NCBI GenBank assembly: GCA_020744425.1
Contig: JAGMUV010000023.1
Span: 806,001-870,000 of the forward strand
DNA length: 64,000 bases
Reading direction: 5' to 3'
From: Dactylonectria macrodidyma
Taxonomy: Eukaryota > Ascomycota > Sordariomycetes > Hypocreales > Nectriaceae
A program made the translations under genes and the position numbers. Positions within the stretch are counted from its first letter, which is position 1. Each line of letters begins with the position of its first letter. Positions 22,317 through 33,365 of the stretch are shown here, one piece after another. Under the pieces are notes generated by a model that saw only the letters and a list, made by a program, of their open reading frames with translations, searched no databases and had not been told where the DNA came from.

Positions 22317-24345
22317 ACTCTTAGCAACTTTAGGAGAAGTAAGGAATACAGGATTAACACAACAGCCGTTAAGACTAGTAATGTTTAGTAACTGCATCCC
22401 AGTCAAGTAATATCAAGTGAATAAGACCGCCACAACTTGACCTGGATAGGACCCAACTTCTACTTTAACCGGACAATCTAAGCAGTTATCAGATCACTTT
22501 TATTGTAGTGATCTCTCTTAGGCCAATATAAATGATATGGTGTCCTGTTCTAACAAGCTCAATGTCTGGGGTCGACTGGATGGACAAGTGACTAGATGCC
22601 TGAGCGACCAATGACAACGTCAAACAAACAACGATGATTACCGGTCAGGACAAATAATTTCGCGGTTCTCTCTGTATGCTTCAAGTTAACCAGGGCCACG
22701 ATCCCTGGGTGACCATCAGGCGATTACTTTTTCCAAGAGCGTGCTAAAGCCATGCACGCTCAATTGTACTACCCACAGTCGGGACTTCATCAACGTCCCT
22801 CGACATTAGACTCTAGACTTCCAGCACATGATATGTGCCCAAGAGGAAAGATCGGAGGGTCCAACAACCGAGGAATTTATTAAATACGTTCTAAATTTCA
22901 TGCTAGTCTTTTACTTGAGCGGAGGTCCTAAAGGGCTGTGTGTCACCTTGGCGATGACAGACTTGTTTAGATGAGATAATCCTAACATGCAATGTGTTTT
23001 TCTCGTGCATCGCAGTCATAATCCTTAGTGAGCTCGTGGTCACATGCGAGTACGAGTAGATACAATACACTATAGGGCTGATACATACATCGTCGATCAC
23101 TCTCAGGCGGCACTAAATCCTCCCAGTGGATCTCTTACCTACCACTTCCCACAATTGGTACCCCATGTTAGTTTCAGAAGAAAGATTGCAGACTTCTTCT
23201 AGGTCAGTAATATCGGTTTGATACTAATAATCAGCAGAGTTTTCGGCACATCGACTCGTGAAGGGGATCGTCAGATGGTTGCTTCAATTGTCGAACAACT
23301 AAGGACTCCGGCATAAGATCCAGTATGCCTGCGAGTCAAAGATAGTTCACCTTCTAGTCGATTAAATACATACTGATTAAGTTATCACCAGCGCACACCA
23401 CCTTTGATAGAACGTGACAAAGTTGATGTCTTCATACAGCTGACGTCCATCTATGTTGATGCATCAGATAGTTTATGCAAGCCCTAAATATATATATTCT
23501 AGGCATCCATCGCCTGGGTGTTAGGCCTTGGACATCTACGTATTGGATTGAAGTTGCATGCTTCAAGATCACTAACTGAAGCAAGTTCGAACGGTCAAAG
23601 ACGATTCCGTCGCCTCGTAGACTGCCTAATACATCTGACACAAATTCTCGATTGACGAAGAACCTCGCCGGTGCCAAGAGGCGCCTATTCGATATCAGAG
23701 GCTCAGCTAAAGAAGGTCATGATTAAAATAGGGTTTCAACCGCGGCATAACGATGCACCGGTGTTGACCGCTTTTCCAAGTGATCGCCATGACCCCGCTC
23801 TGCATCGCATCCTTGTGGTGGTAGTATTGGCTGTCCAAATCGCTCTGCTGACAGCTGCATGTTGGTGCCTAATGCCATGAGATGGCTAGTGTTAAGAGTG
23901 GCCTGATATCAGTACAGGGCTATATGTCCCTTATCTCATGAAACGATCTTACTCTCATGTCCCTCTTCATATTGATCAAGCGGCTAACACTGAACTCTTG
24001 GCAATCTCATTTTGGTCATACACATCTGACTCTCTTTGTCGTTCTATGGCTACACATGAGGCCAGAAATAATTGGTATTGGTTCAACAAGGGCCAGCGCA
24101 AATGCCGACATGATCAGTGAGCCAGTGATGCGGGGATAGTAAGCGTAGAATGACCTTCCTATTCTGAAAAAGTACCGTGATTACTAATACTAAATGATAG
24201 GTATGGTATCATTTGAGAATCCTTCGGATTGAGCGATTATATAGGTATATTTTGTCCCACGACCAGCAACGTCCTTCCGTCGCTTGATGCAATTTCTTAT
24301 CAACAACCCGCACCGTTCGTTCAAAAATCATCATCGTTGCTTACT
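22317..24345. other. 2-kb intergenic region, no gene seen
   Basis: Only short ORFs without domain character are present. Near the MFS 3' end there is a perfect 8-bp inverted repeat (22491-22514). I saw no transposon terminal repeats or RNA gene. Confidence 0.4.
22491..22514. repeat. inverted repeat downstream of MFS gene
   Basis: AGATCACT (22491-22498) and AGTGATCT (22507-22514) form a perfect 8-bp stem with an 8-nt loop, 175 bp after the MFS stop codon. Confidence 0.4.
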
Positions 24346-25203
24346 ATGGAATCCAAGCCTGCTTCGGACTTGTCATTGGCAGAGATTGCCGAACTCGTGA
24401 ACCGCTCTTTCTCGAATGGCATATGGGGTGAAGTCAACTACTCGGCAGAGGAAATCGGCGTGTGGTTCAAAAGAAACTTCACGTCTCTAGAACTCAGCCA
24501 TATTTACTACTTGCCTTCTGATTTGGAGACTCCGGTCGCGTTTGCATTCATTTCCACACGAGAGGATAAGCCCACAGAGGTGCGAATTGCTCCCATGGGT
24601 GTTGTCCCCTCTTTCCGCCGACAAGGGCTTGGGATTAAGGCCATGAACGCTCTCATCGAAGCTGAGAAAAAGAGAGGGACAACACTCCTCGAGTTGGAAT
24701 GTGCCCAGAAAAACACGGCTGCTCTGAATCTCTACAAGAGCGTAGGATTCTTCGCATCACAGGAGCTTTGCACTTGGGAGGGAACCTCTCCAGAAGCCGA
24801 CAACTCTAGTTCCGCATCAACCCTGGGAGAGTGTGAAATGGCAGAGGTGGAACAACTCGTTAAACTGCATGCGGCGGATGATTTGCCTTGGCCAGCGTGG
24901 GGCTTCAATGCGCCGCCAACTAAAGGACGGGCATTTACCCAAGGTCACGCGTATTGTTGCATCGCTGATCCGGATGATGCAAAACCGGACGCAGCAGTTG
25001 AGCTATTGACTCTATTTGTCGAGCCGGAATGGAGGGGCAAGGGCGAAGCGAAGGCATTGCTCAAAGAAATCATGGCCAAGTATCCTGGGAAGAAGTGGGT
25101 CGCAAGTGGGCCATTCCCTAAACAGTATGGAGAGAAACTCGTGGCTGAGATGGGATTCAAGGAGGTGGATTCGGCGCGTTATCAAATGAGGTTGGCGTTG
25201 TGA
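24346..25203 (+). CDS. GNAT-family acetyltransferase with two GNAT-like halves
   Basis: Intronless, 285 aa from ATG 24346 (MESKPASDLSLAEIAEL). The N-terminal half contains the acetyl-CoA loop VVPSFRRQGLGIKAMNAL (R/Q-x-x-G-x-G/A type) and the C-terminal GNAT signature NTAALNLYKSVGF. The second half repeats the pattern with FVEPEWRGKGEAKALLKE and KQYGEKLVAEMGF, ending in the usual beta strand. Such tandem GNAT proteins N-acetylate small molecules or peptides. With its position after the MFS gene it may acetylate a pathway product or intermediate, or confer self-protection; substrate is unknown. Upstream in-frame sequence back to 24229 lacks an ATG. The retroelement begins about 390 bp downstream. 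Confidence 0.85.
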   Translation: MESKPASDLSLAEIAELVNRSFSNGIWGEVNYSAEEIGVWFKRNFTSLELSHIYYLPSDLETPVAFAFISTREDKPTEVRIAPMGVVPSFRRQGLGIKAMNALIEAEKKRGTTLLELECAQKNTAALNLYKSVGFFASQELCTWEGTSPEADNSSSASTLGECEMAEVEQLVKLHAADDLPWPAWGFNAPPTKGRAFTQGHAYCCIADPDDAKPDAAVELLTLFVEPEWRGKGEAKALLKEIMAKYPGKKWVASGPFPKQYGEKLVAEMGFKEVDSARYQMRLAL

Positions 25204-25592
25204 GATCACTACAACTCGGTTTCTTGGCGGTTGCCTCTATATGCCTCTTACTATAGACTGAGGTATCACTTGACAGACGGAGACTAATAAACAACGCAAA
25301 TAATTGTAAAATGAAGTCTGAGCGGTCGTTGACTTACGCTTTGTTAATTGGCGAGGTGTGGGTTTTTCGACAACTTTAGTTTTGATCTCGGCAACCCCAG
25401 AAAAAAAAATAGGAGATCTAGCAATTTTTAGTGTATGTGTTGACTAAAAATTCATTAAAATATTGACTGAAGTTAGTGAACTAGACGATGAAGGTGCTCC
25501 TCGCAAACTACCCTACACCATATGAAAGAAACCTCAAACCAGTGAGCCAGTGTTCTGCTAGGTCGCACATGCAACGTCTCGAAAATGGAATG
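25204..25592. other. intergenic, 3' flank of GNAT gene
   Basis: AT-rich sequence with no ORF of note. It ends at the retroelement target site duplication. Confidence 0.45.
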
Positions 25593-25597
25593 GTAGA
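25593..25597. repeat. target site duplication, left copy
   Basis: GTAGA directly precedes the 5' LTR and recurs at 31057-31061 directly after the 3' LTR, as expected for integrase-mediated insertion with a 5-bp stagger. Confidence 0.85.
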
Positions 25598-25854
25598 TGT
25601 TGCTACTAGGAAGTCATAACGGAATGTGATGCATGTCGCGATACAAGACATCGCGTTCCTAACAAACCGGCCCTAGCAACCGACTGACTGAAGGAATGAG
25701 GTCTCCAGGAGGACTGTTGGGAAGGCACACACTGTATTTAAGGGCGATAACTCTCCTACATCCTCTAGCTATTCTGCACGCTTCTAAAGACTCTTGTATC
25801 CTGTACCTAACGTGTCATAACGAGTGACATAACGAGTGTGTAATCCCTTCAAAA
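25598..25854 (+). repeat. 5' LTR
   Basis: 257 bp beginning TGTTGCTACTAGG and ending CCCTTCAAAA. Its end is fixed by the TSD after the other copy. It is identical to the 3' LTR except for five transitions, three of them of the TpA versus CpA/TpG type. The 5' TG is usual, but the 3' end is AA rather than CA if the GTAGA duplication is taken as the boundary. Confidence 0.92.
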
Positions 25855-25868
25855 GGTTATGAGCCCGG
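25855..25868 (+). other. primer binding site of half-tRNA type
   Basis: GGTTATGAGCCCGG follows the 5' LTR directly. It is complementary to the anticodon stem-loop of initiator tRNA-Met (CCGGGCTCATAACC), not to a tRNA 3' end. Drosophila copia is known to prime from such an internal tRNA-iMet fragment. The ATG inside the motif (25859) also starts the gag frame. Confidence 0.75.
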
Positions 25869-28800
25869 TTTCTGCAGAATAAGAAGCTGAATACCTACGT
25901 TTTGAAGCTATCGTTACTTCTAACCATATATTGGATCCGTCCCCTAACTGAAGGCGTAAGGAACACGCTATTAAGGTTATTACGACCGTCAAATAGGCAC
26001 GTAATGCCCTATTACTATGAATGATGGTAAACTAACCACGCCGTTGCTTCCGGCAGTCGAAGACTTCTAAGAGGAAGTAGCCGTAGGTAGCATGACCGGA
26101 GGAAGCCGCAGCCTATGAGGTGAAGACATCACGATTCCAAAAGTAATGTACGCAGCGACTTATAATAACCCCGAAGACGTTAGGGCTGCCTGCAAGGGTA
26201 AGGCTAAAGACGAAGCTGATAATGACTTAGATCCGGTCGTTATGATGCCTTAAAGAAGGTATTAGACCTCTTATCAACCCTTATTCAGGAGACCTAGCTT
26301 TAGAGCATCTAGCTCGCCTTAGCAGTCCCTATTTATAATGAAGAAGTCCGGCTCGCTACTAGGCTTATAACTTAGCTCTCTGAATTCTCTACTTAGAGCC
26401 GCCCTGCGGGCACTGACTGTAGTAATAAGAGATGCGGTTAAGGAGGCAGAAGACGAAGGAGATCACCTTTCGGCTAGTGAATACTACTATATTCAAAACC
26501 TTGAATAGTTTAAGCTTAGGATGCTTGCTAAAGCATACCTTAAAGACATTAGTTAGTAGCCTATTTAGAAGAAATGAGTCTTCTATAGCCTTATAGGAGT
26601 AGGATAGAATAAGAATATACTTTTTATAGTCTAAGGCGAAGGAAAACTTCTTTATAAGCTTTAAAATATAATAGGATTATTAGCCCTTACTATAATTACT
26701 ATAGTAGTCATAGGAATTAAAGCCTTAATAATACTATGCTAATGTTATAATAGTATAAGTACTGACTAAAGCTAGAGCGACATTTAGGCTAATATCATTG
26801 CCTTAAAGCTTAAGAATGTGAAAGGAGCTTTTAAATATGCTAATAGCTTCTGCCAGTTAGTTAGTCAATATTATAAAGCAGGTGGCGAGCTTCTAGAAAG
26901 ACTAGAATATAACCTGTTCATTATTAGTATTAAAAAGGTCTTCTGGGACTAAGTAATGTACATTAAGTAGCTTTAAAGGAAAGGATTTAATCAGACCCTT
27001 ATTAAGCTATAAGATGACTTTATTAATAAAGCTAGAAGAATAAAGCGGCTTAATAAGTCTAATGGTAATAATACTACTACTAGTAGTAGTAGATAATAAC
27101 TCAGCACTTAAAATAAGGAGTCTAAAGATAAAGATATAACTAATATAAAATGCTATAATTGTAATCATAAGGGTTATATCTTGAGGCACTGTCTAAAGCT
27201 GAAGAAAGAGAAAACCGGTAATAATGCGAAGGTGGATGAAGATAAGCTAGAAGACAAGCCTATGGCCAGGCAAGTGCACACTTCGTTAAAAAAGGAAGAC
27301 AGCGAGGCTAAATAAAATGAGGGCAACGTATTCTCATACACTACCTCTAAGGATAGTAAAATCGCAATCAAGAGAATTTATGAGGATTTTATTAAAGCTA
27401 GAAAAGCTAAAAAAGTTAAGGTTATAAATAATAAGCTATTGCAGCCAGCTGCAGCTAGAGCTTTAGCAGTAGAAGTAGTAAGGCCATGTAACGAGGCTGA
27501 TGAAAATAATAAGGCTGTAGCAGCATTATTAACGCCTGGGTTAGGCATCTTCATCAGCTACTCTATATTAACTGAATCGACCTAAATTAATTATAAAGAC
27601 TGCTAGCTATAGGACTCTGGTGTAGATATGCATATTATTAATAATAAAAAGTGGTTTAAAGGAGATGAATAGACCGAACTCGATCAATCTATCCTAATAA
27701 TAATAAGCAGAGGGACGGTTTACCCACTTGCAGTTAGAACTATAGCCATAATGCTATATAGTAAGGGAAGGGCGATGAAAATGATGACGCTTAAGGAGAC
27801 GGTCCTAGTTAAGGAATTCCCTCTGAATGTGCTCTCTAGTGAGTGCCTCTACCTTTTAGGCAGCTATGTGATCCGAAATGACATTTTTAATGCTAAGAAT
27901 GAGATTATAGCTACTCTTAATATCCTAGAAAGAGGGTTCTTTCTATAAGCTGTTAGGAGCTTTGTAGAGTAATGGTCTGGGGCTGATAGGAAAGTCCTTA
28001 TAATAAGGCAGGAGAGAAGGGAAATAGAACTGTAGTATAGATAGCTGGCTTACTATAACTACAGAGTCGTTAACCACACTTTTAAAGCGACTATAGGAGG
28101 AATAACGCCTTTATAGCTAATCGAATGCCCCTGTGTTATATATGAGCTTGCTAAGAGCATTAGATATACCCTAAAAGACCCTAGAAAGAGAGCTAAGCTA
28201 GCTCTAGAGAGACTTTACATTAACCTTATAGAGCTCAGCCTAGTTATATATAATAATAAAAGGTATCTGATACTCATAACTAATAATAAGTCTAGATAGC
28301 ATAAAGGTGACCTGCTTAAGACTAAGAGTAAAGCTATGGCTACTATAGATGCGAACATGCGCCAGTTCACTACTGCCTCTAAATTCAGACCCCTGGTTAA
28401 GGTGCAGTTTAATAGGGGCAAGGAATTTAATAATAAGAAGACTGAGGCCCTTCTTAAATACATCAGCTGTAAGATAATAGTCATACAGCCTTACGGGCAT
28501 GAGCAGAATGGCTTTATCGAAAGGGCTATTCGAGTCATATAGGAACGAGCTAGGGCTGCGATAATAAACACTGATGTCGATCCTAGGCTTTGGGGGGAAA
28601 TCGTTCTCGCCGTGATACACATCTATAACATCATAGCGGTAGAGGCTCTTAGATAGAAGACCCCTCACGAGCTCTTTTATGAGGACCTCAAGCCCGATGA
28701 AGATAATAAGCCTAGCATCGCATACCTTCGAACACTCAGCTCTACAGTCTTTGTACACATCGATCCCGAGAAATGCAGCAAAACCGAGAAAATGCTACCT

Positions 28801-30675
28801 TAAGCTTAGGAAGGCATCCTAGTGGGCTTCTAAGGAAAATACGTATACTGCGTCTAGAACCCTGATACTAAGAGAGTTATGGCTACTTCTCACGTTATAT
28901 TTTATGAAGCTATCTCAAGACCTACACCTCTCGAGCTAATACGCTCAATAGCAGAGGGAGCGTTACGCTACAACACTAATACTAAGATCTTTAACTTAAA
29001 GCCGATCATAAGGGATCCCCGGGTCCTAGCCTCGAGGCAGGATGAAGACCCAGAGACCATATAAGAAGCTCTAGCCGGTTATGATGCTAACCTTTGGAGG
29101 GAGGCATACTACGATAAAATCAAGGCCCTATTTAATAAGGAAGTCATACGCTTTCTTTTATGCCAGAAGATGACCCAGGGTAAGCGAGCCCTAACGACCA
29201 AGTAGGTGAGCAAATATAAGCGTAATAAGCACGGCAAGGTAGTCAAATGCAAAGCTCAGCTCATAGCTAGAGGCTTCGAACAGCGGGCAGGCATTGACTA
29301 TAAAGAGACCTTCTTATCTATAGCTAAAGCCACTTCCTAGAGGATCCTGATCGCCTATGCAGTCCAGAGAGAGATGAAGTTATCATAGAACGACGTGATC
29401 ACCGCCTATCTTAACGGAGAGCTCGAAGAAGAGATATTCATCCAGCCTTTCTAACTCTTAAAAGACTTCCTTAAAGACCCCCGCTACGAACACTTCGCTA
29501 TGAAATCAGGATATTAAGCAGGCGAGGACTACGTAATCCAGTTAATAATAGCGCTCTACAGACTTAAGCAAAGCGCGCGGCAGTGGTAGAAGAAGCTCAA
29601 AAGGATCCTAGCTAGCCTAGGTCTTAACTAGCTCAAGAGTAACACAGCTATCTACACTAACAAGGCACAGAAGATCACAGTAGCTACCTATGTGGATGAT
29701 ATGCTTAACATTATACCTAGCGATGAGGCTATGAAGGAGCTATGTGCGGGACTAGCTGAAGAGGTGGAAATTAAGGAAATGGGCTTCCCATAGTTCTTCC
29801 TAAGCGTGGCTATAGAGGCTCAGGCTGATGGCTTAGTGAAGCTATCATAAAGAGACTATGCAGAGGATATCTTGAAGACGTTCTAGGCGGAAGACTGCAA
29901 GGCAGTCATGACTCCGATGGATCCCGGTTCCTACAACCTAGCTATGACCTCGCTGACCGAGAATCTAAGAGCAGTCAAGGAAGAATACGCATCCCTCATA
30001 GGGAAAGTTAACTACTTAGTCACTGAGACTCGAGCCGACCTAGCCTTTGCGAATGGCCTCTGGGCACGATATACCGAGAACCCTAGCAGCGAGCAGCTCC
30101 ACGCAGCTAAGAGGATGTTGCAATACCTTCAAGGCTCGCTAGGCTATAGCATAAGATATAGCAAGATGCCAGAAGAACACTACGGAAACCCATACGGGCT
30201 CCACGGATACTATGACTCTGACTATACGGGCTATTATAAGACTTCGAGGTCAACCGGGGCGTATGTATTCTTCATGAACGGCAGGCCTATTTCATAGGCC
30301 AGCCGCAAGCAGAAGGTTGTTGCGAAGTCATCCGCAGAGGCAGAATACTATGCCCTTTCTAAAGCAGTCTCTAAGGCTATTTAGATATGAAGCTTTATAG
30401 AAGAGCTAGGAAGTCTGCTTATGAAGCTAATGATCCTAAAAGTCAATAACTAAAGTGCTATTAAGCTAGCCTATAACCCCGAGTATCACGCATGCACTAA
30501 ATACATCAGGGTTCACTATCACTTCATGAGGGATGCTATAGCTAACGGTACTATTAAAATCGAATACATCCCTTCAAAGGATAATATCGCAGACCTCCTT
30601 ACGAAGCCACTGCTAGGACCGGCACATAAGATCCTAACAGAAGCCCTAGGGCTAGAGGATCATACAGCAGACTAA
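25859..30675 (+). pseudogene. degenerate Copia gag-pol
   Basis: The frame opens at ATG 25859, has one frame change before 27151, then runs in a single frame to TAA 30673. Landmarks are a CCHC zinc knuckle at 27151-27192 in which the His reads Tyr (CYNCNHKGYILRHC), a protease-like DSGVD at 27613, and integrase pieces FNRGKEFNN and GHEQNGFIERAIR (28.4-28.55 kb). Reverse transcriptase follows with KCKAQLIARGFEQ and YVDDML at 29689, and RNase H with DSDYTG, SSAEAEYYAL and DNIADLLTKPL to the end. In-frame stops are almost all TAG or TAA where Gln or Trp is expected (CAG, CAA or TGG altered by transitions). The one TGA sits where CGA would fit. Confidence 0.93.
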
Positions 30676-30791
30676 AATCACGAATAACCTCACCTCGAGC
30701 GAATACGGACGAAAACACCACGAGAATATAAGAATAGCTTGGGAAAGGGGACCTGAATAGCCTCAAAGACTGTTGCTTAGGGTCCGGCCTT

Positions 30792-30799
30792 AGAAGGAG
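30792..30799 (+). other. polypurine tract
   Basis: AGAAGGAG abuts the 3' LTR, the expected location of the plus-strand primer. It is short; a second purine-rich run (GGGAAAGGGGA) lies about 50 bp further upstream. Confidence 0.6.
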
Positions 30800-31056
30800 T
30801 GTTGCTACTAGGAAGTCATAACGGAATGTGATGCATATCGCGATACAAGACATCGCATTCCTAACAAACCGGCCCTAGCAACCGACTGACTGAAGGAATG
30901 AGGTCTCCAGGAGGACCGTTGGGAAGGCACACACTGTATTTAAGGGCGATAACTCTCCTACATCCTCTAGCTATTCTGCACGCTTCTAAAGACTCTTGTA
31001 TCCTGTACCTAACGTGTCACAACGAGTGACATAACGAGTGTGTGATCCCTTCAAAA
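30800..31056 (+). repeat. 3' LTR
   Basis: Same length and ends as the 5' copy. The five differences from it are scattered transitions. It is followed directly by the second GTAGA. Confidence 0.92.
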
Positions 31057-31061
31057 GTAGA
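31057..31061. repeat. target site duplication, right copy
   Basis: GTAGA, identical to 25593-25597. Confidence 0.85.
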
Positions 31062-31205
31062 TAATCCGTAATAGGGTTAGCTCGGACTGACAGCTTTTCT
31101 AATCTTAATGCCAAACTAGATTCCTCCAACATCCTACATCGAAGTCCTTAAATCTGCGTGTTCATAATCGTTTTCAACCCTACACCAATTCTATCACCCC
31201 CCAAG

Positions 31206-33365
31206 CTACAGCCTGGAGTGGCAACAGTGACCAGGCTTCTCCTCTTCCCTGTACAACACACTCTTGTTTTTGTCCTGTGTCGACACCGCCACGTCCAAGC
31301 CTGGATTACCAGAGAAGAAGTTCACGGGCTTGAGACCGACCATCATCTTCTCGTTGGGCATGACCGGCCAGTCTTCAATTCGAGGGTTATGGGTTGAGCC
31401 AAAAGTGTGCCAGATGACAATGTCACCGTTCCTCACGGACTGTGGAGTACCAGTGGAATTGCGCTTTGTAACAGCTGAGGCAATACCATCACCACCAGAA
31501 GATTGCATGGTGTGTCGGCCAGAGGGAAAGTGGTCATCATCCTCGTATCGAGTCACCCAAACAGCATGCTTGCCGAATTCAGACCGCTTGGCGTGGAAAG
31601 AATCCGGGTGAGAAAGAAGCATCTGGCTATATGCGGGAATGAGTTTAAACCCCACGGGCGTATTCGTGATGGGGTTGATTTTGTTCTCGTTGATGAACTT
31701 GAAGACACGGGCCTTGTTAAAGTCAAGATCGAACCCACCCTCCTGCTCGACGATCTTCTGCTCGGTCACATAACCGACGCCGAACGGGTTGTGAACAGAT
31801 GGGTCACCGAAAGGTAGGGGCTTGGATTCTTCGACTGCCAATGAGTTGGCGTGTCCGTCAATAGCAGGATCGATGCGGAGACTGAAGAGATGCTGGTGGT
31901 AAGGAGCCAAGACACCGGGGGCAACGACAGTGCCATAGGGCACCTTGTCCTTGAGGCCAATCTCCGTGGGCACAGTGGACAATATACCAGTGGCGCGAAC
32001 CTCGTAGAAGATAGAGGCATCCTGGCAGAAGTGGAAGGCAAAGATATACTCGTAGTTACTAACCGTAATGATTGTCTGCAGCACGAGGATGCGAGATCGT
32101 GTGACAACGGCGTTACCGGTTCGGAAATTCGTGTGCTTCCACAAGATGCCATCGTCTTGCTCGTGGCAGCAAATCACGTTGGGCATCTTCATAGGCTCCC
32201 CAGAACTGGTGTTATGGTAGCCGTCAAAGTACTTGATGGTTCCTAGACAGTCGCACCCCAATTGCAGATTGTTGGCATTGATTCCGGCTCCATCGTTACC
32301 CAGGTCGAACGCCGCCTTGCGGGGATAGGGAGCACGCGGGTCACCATAGGGCACGAACATCTCGGCAAGAGACAAGCGGTAGAAGAGGCTCCGTCCGTCG
32401 TAGCAGATATCGTGGAGAGTCATGCCTTCGCGGTAGTTGAAACCAACTCGGAAGCTCCACTTCTCCCAGTTCATGTGGTTTCCACGGATCTTGAAGGATG
32501 GGCCTTCAGGCTGAACTACCTGGTAAGGCTTGGTCGTGGTTCTGGGGTTCGGTCGCAGATCGGGGTGGTATTCGCTTGATGCCGTGGCATGAATCCGTCG
32601 TCGATCGAAGGGACGAGACTCGTTGTGGATTCGCTCATGTGGCGTAGTAGGCAGACTATAGACCTTGGTGACTGACAATTGCTCAGAGACCTCGGCGCAG
32701 ACGTCTAGCGGGTAGGCGTAGTAGTTTGCATCAGGGTTCTCCAGCAGACGAAGATAGAACCAGCACTATCGATGCGTTAACTCTGAAAGAATGGACCGAG
32801 GCGGAACTGACTTACCATGGTGACGCGCTGGGTCATATCGTTCATTCCATCTGTAGCATAGGCCCATGGCTCAACAACAACCGTGGCACCGGTAGGAAGG
32901 TTGAGACTGCGGATTTCCTCCTGCACTCGGTTATCCGCCAGGCAGGCCTCTTCGACCTTCTTCATGTATGCAGAGTCGATATAAGAGTGCTTGCCCTTGT
33001 GGTGCTGCTTAGCCTTCACGTGGTTGTTGTCGAGATCGACAAGCAGCTCGAAAAGTTCATGGTTGCCAGTCTTGCTCTCTAGGACGACTTCGACACGCGC
33101 GCAACGTGTGGGAGCCTGGCCCGTTGGTTGGTTCCGATGCTCCTTCTCGAGGAAGAGGATCATCTCATTCTTGGGTGGCTCCCGCAAGGTGATGACGCGA
33201 AAGTTAATGTCCCGCCCAGCGAAATGCGGGCGGACGATTTCAGCAGCCTAGACAACAGTTGTTAGTGGTGAAACTGAATCCATCGGGCCAAGTGCCTTGG
33301 TGGAAACTCACCCTAGAGATCTCATCGGGCTGAAGAGGGTCGAAAGGGTGAATGGAAAGCGCCAT
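31206..33365 (-). CDS. copper amine oxidase, probably peroxisomal
   Basis: Exons 33365-33312, 33247-32816 and 32765-31206 give 681 aa, normal for the family. The enzyme oxidises primary amines to aldehydes with release of ammonia and hydrogen peroxide, using Cu and topaquinone. The catalytic base lies in KAAFDLGNDG (Asp316). The topaquinone precursor is Tyr400 in TVSNYEY. The copper ligands are His452 and His454 in YHQHLFSL and His621 in GSTHNPRIEDWPVMP. All key residues are intact. The C-terminus SRL is a type 1 peroxisomal targeting signal, fitting peroxide production. The gene is divergent from a broken aldehyde dehydrogenase that also ends in a PTS1. The retroelement lies 150 bp beyond its stop and may affect the 3' end. 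Confidence 0.94.

Larger units (their letters stand above)
25598..31056 (+). mobile_element. complete Ty1/Copia LTR retrotransposon, coding region degenerate
   Basis: The 5459-bp element has two 257-bp LTRs, a 5-bp target duplication, a primer site, a polypurine tract and gag-pol in Copia order (gag, protease, integrase, reverse transcriptase, RNase H). It lies between the GNAT gene and the 3' end of the amine oxidase gene and breaks neither. The LTRs differ at only five positions, all transitions, yet the coding region carries many stop codons. The interior is strongly enriched in TpA, consistent with repeat-induced point mutation or methyl-cytosine deamination. It cannot encode active proteins now. 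Confidence 0.95.

Noticed and set aside
23671..23880. 69-codon ORF with a hydrophobic C-terminal stretch
   Set aside because: It begins at GTG with no nearby ATG, and neither flank adds plausible exons.
25859..30675. TAG recoding in the retroelement, since most in-frame stops are TAG at Gln/Trp sites
   Set aside because: TAA (from CAA) and one TGA also occur, a zinc-knuckle His is changed to Tyr, and the whole interior is TpA-rich. RIP-type C-to-T mutation explains all of these without recoding, and host genes use TAG as an ordinary stop.
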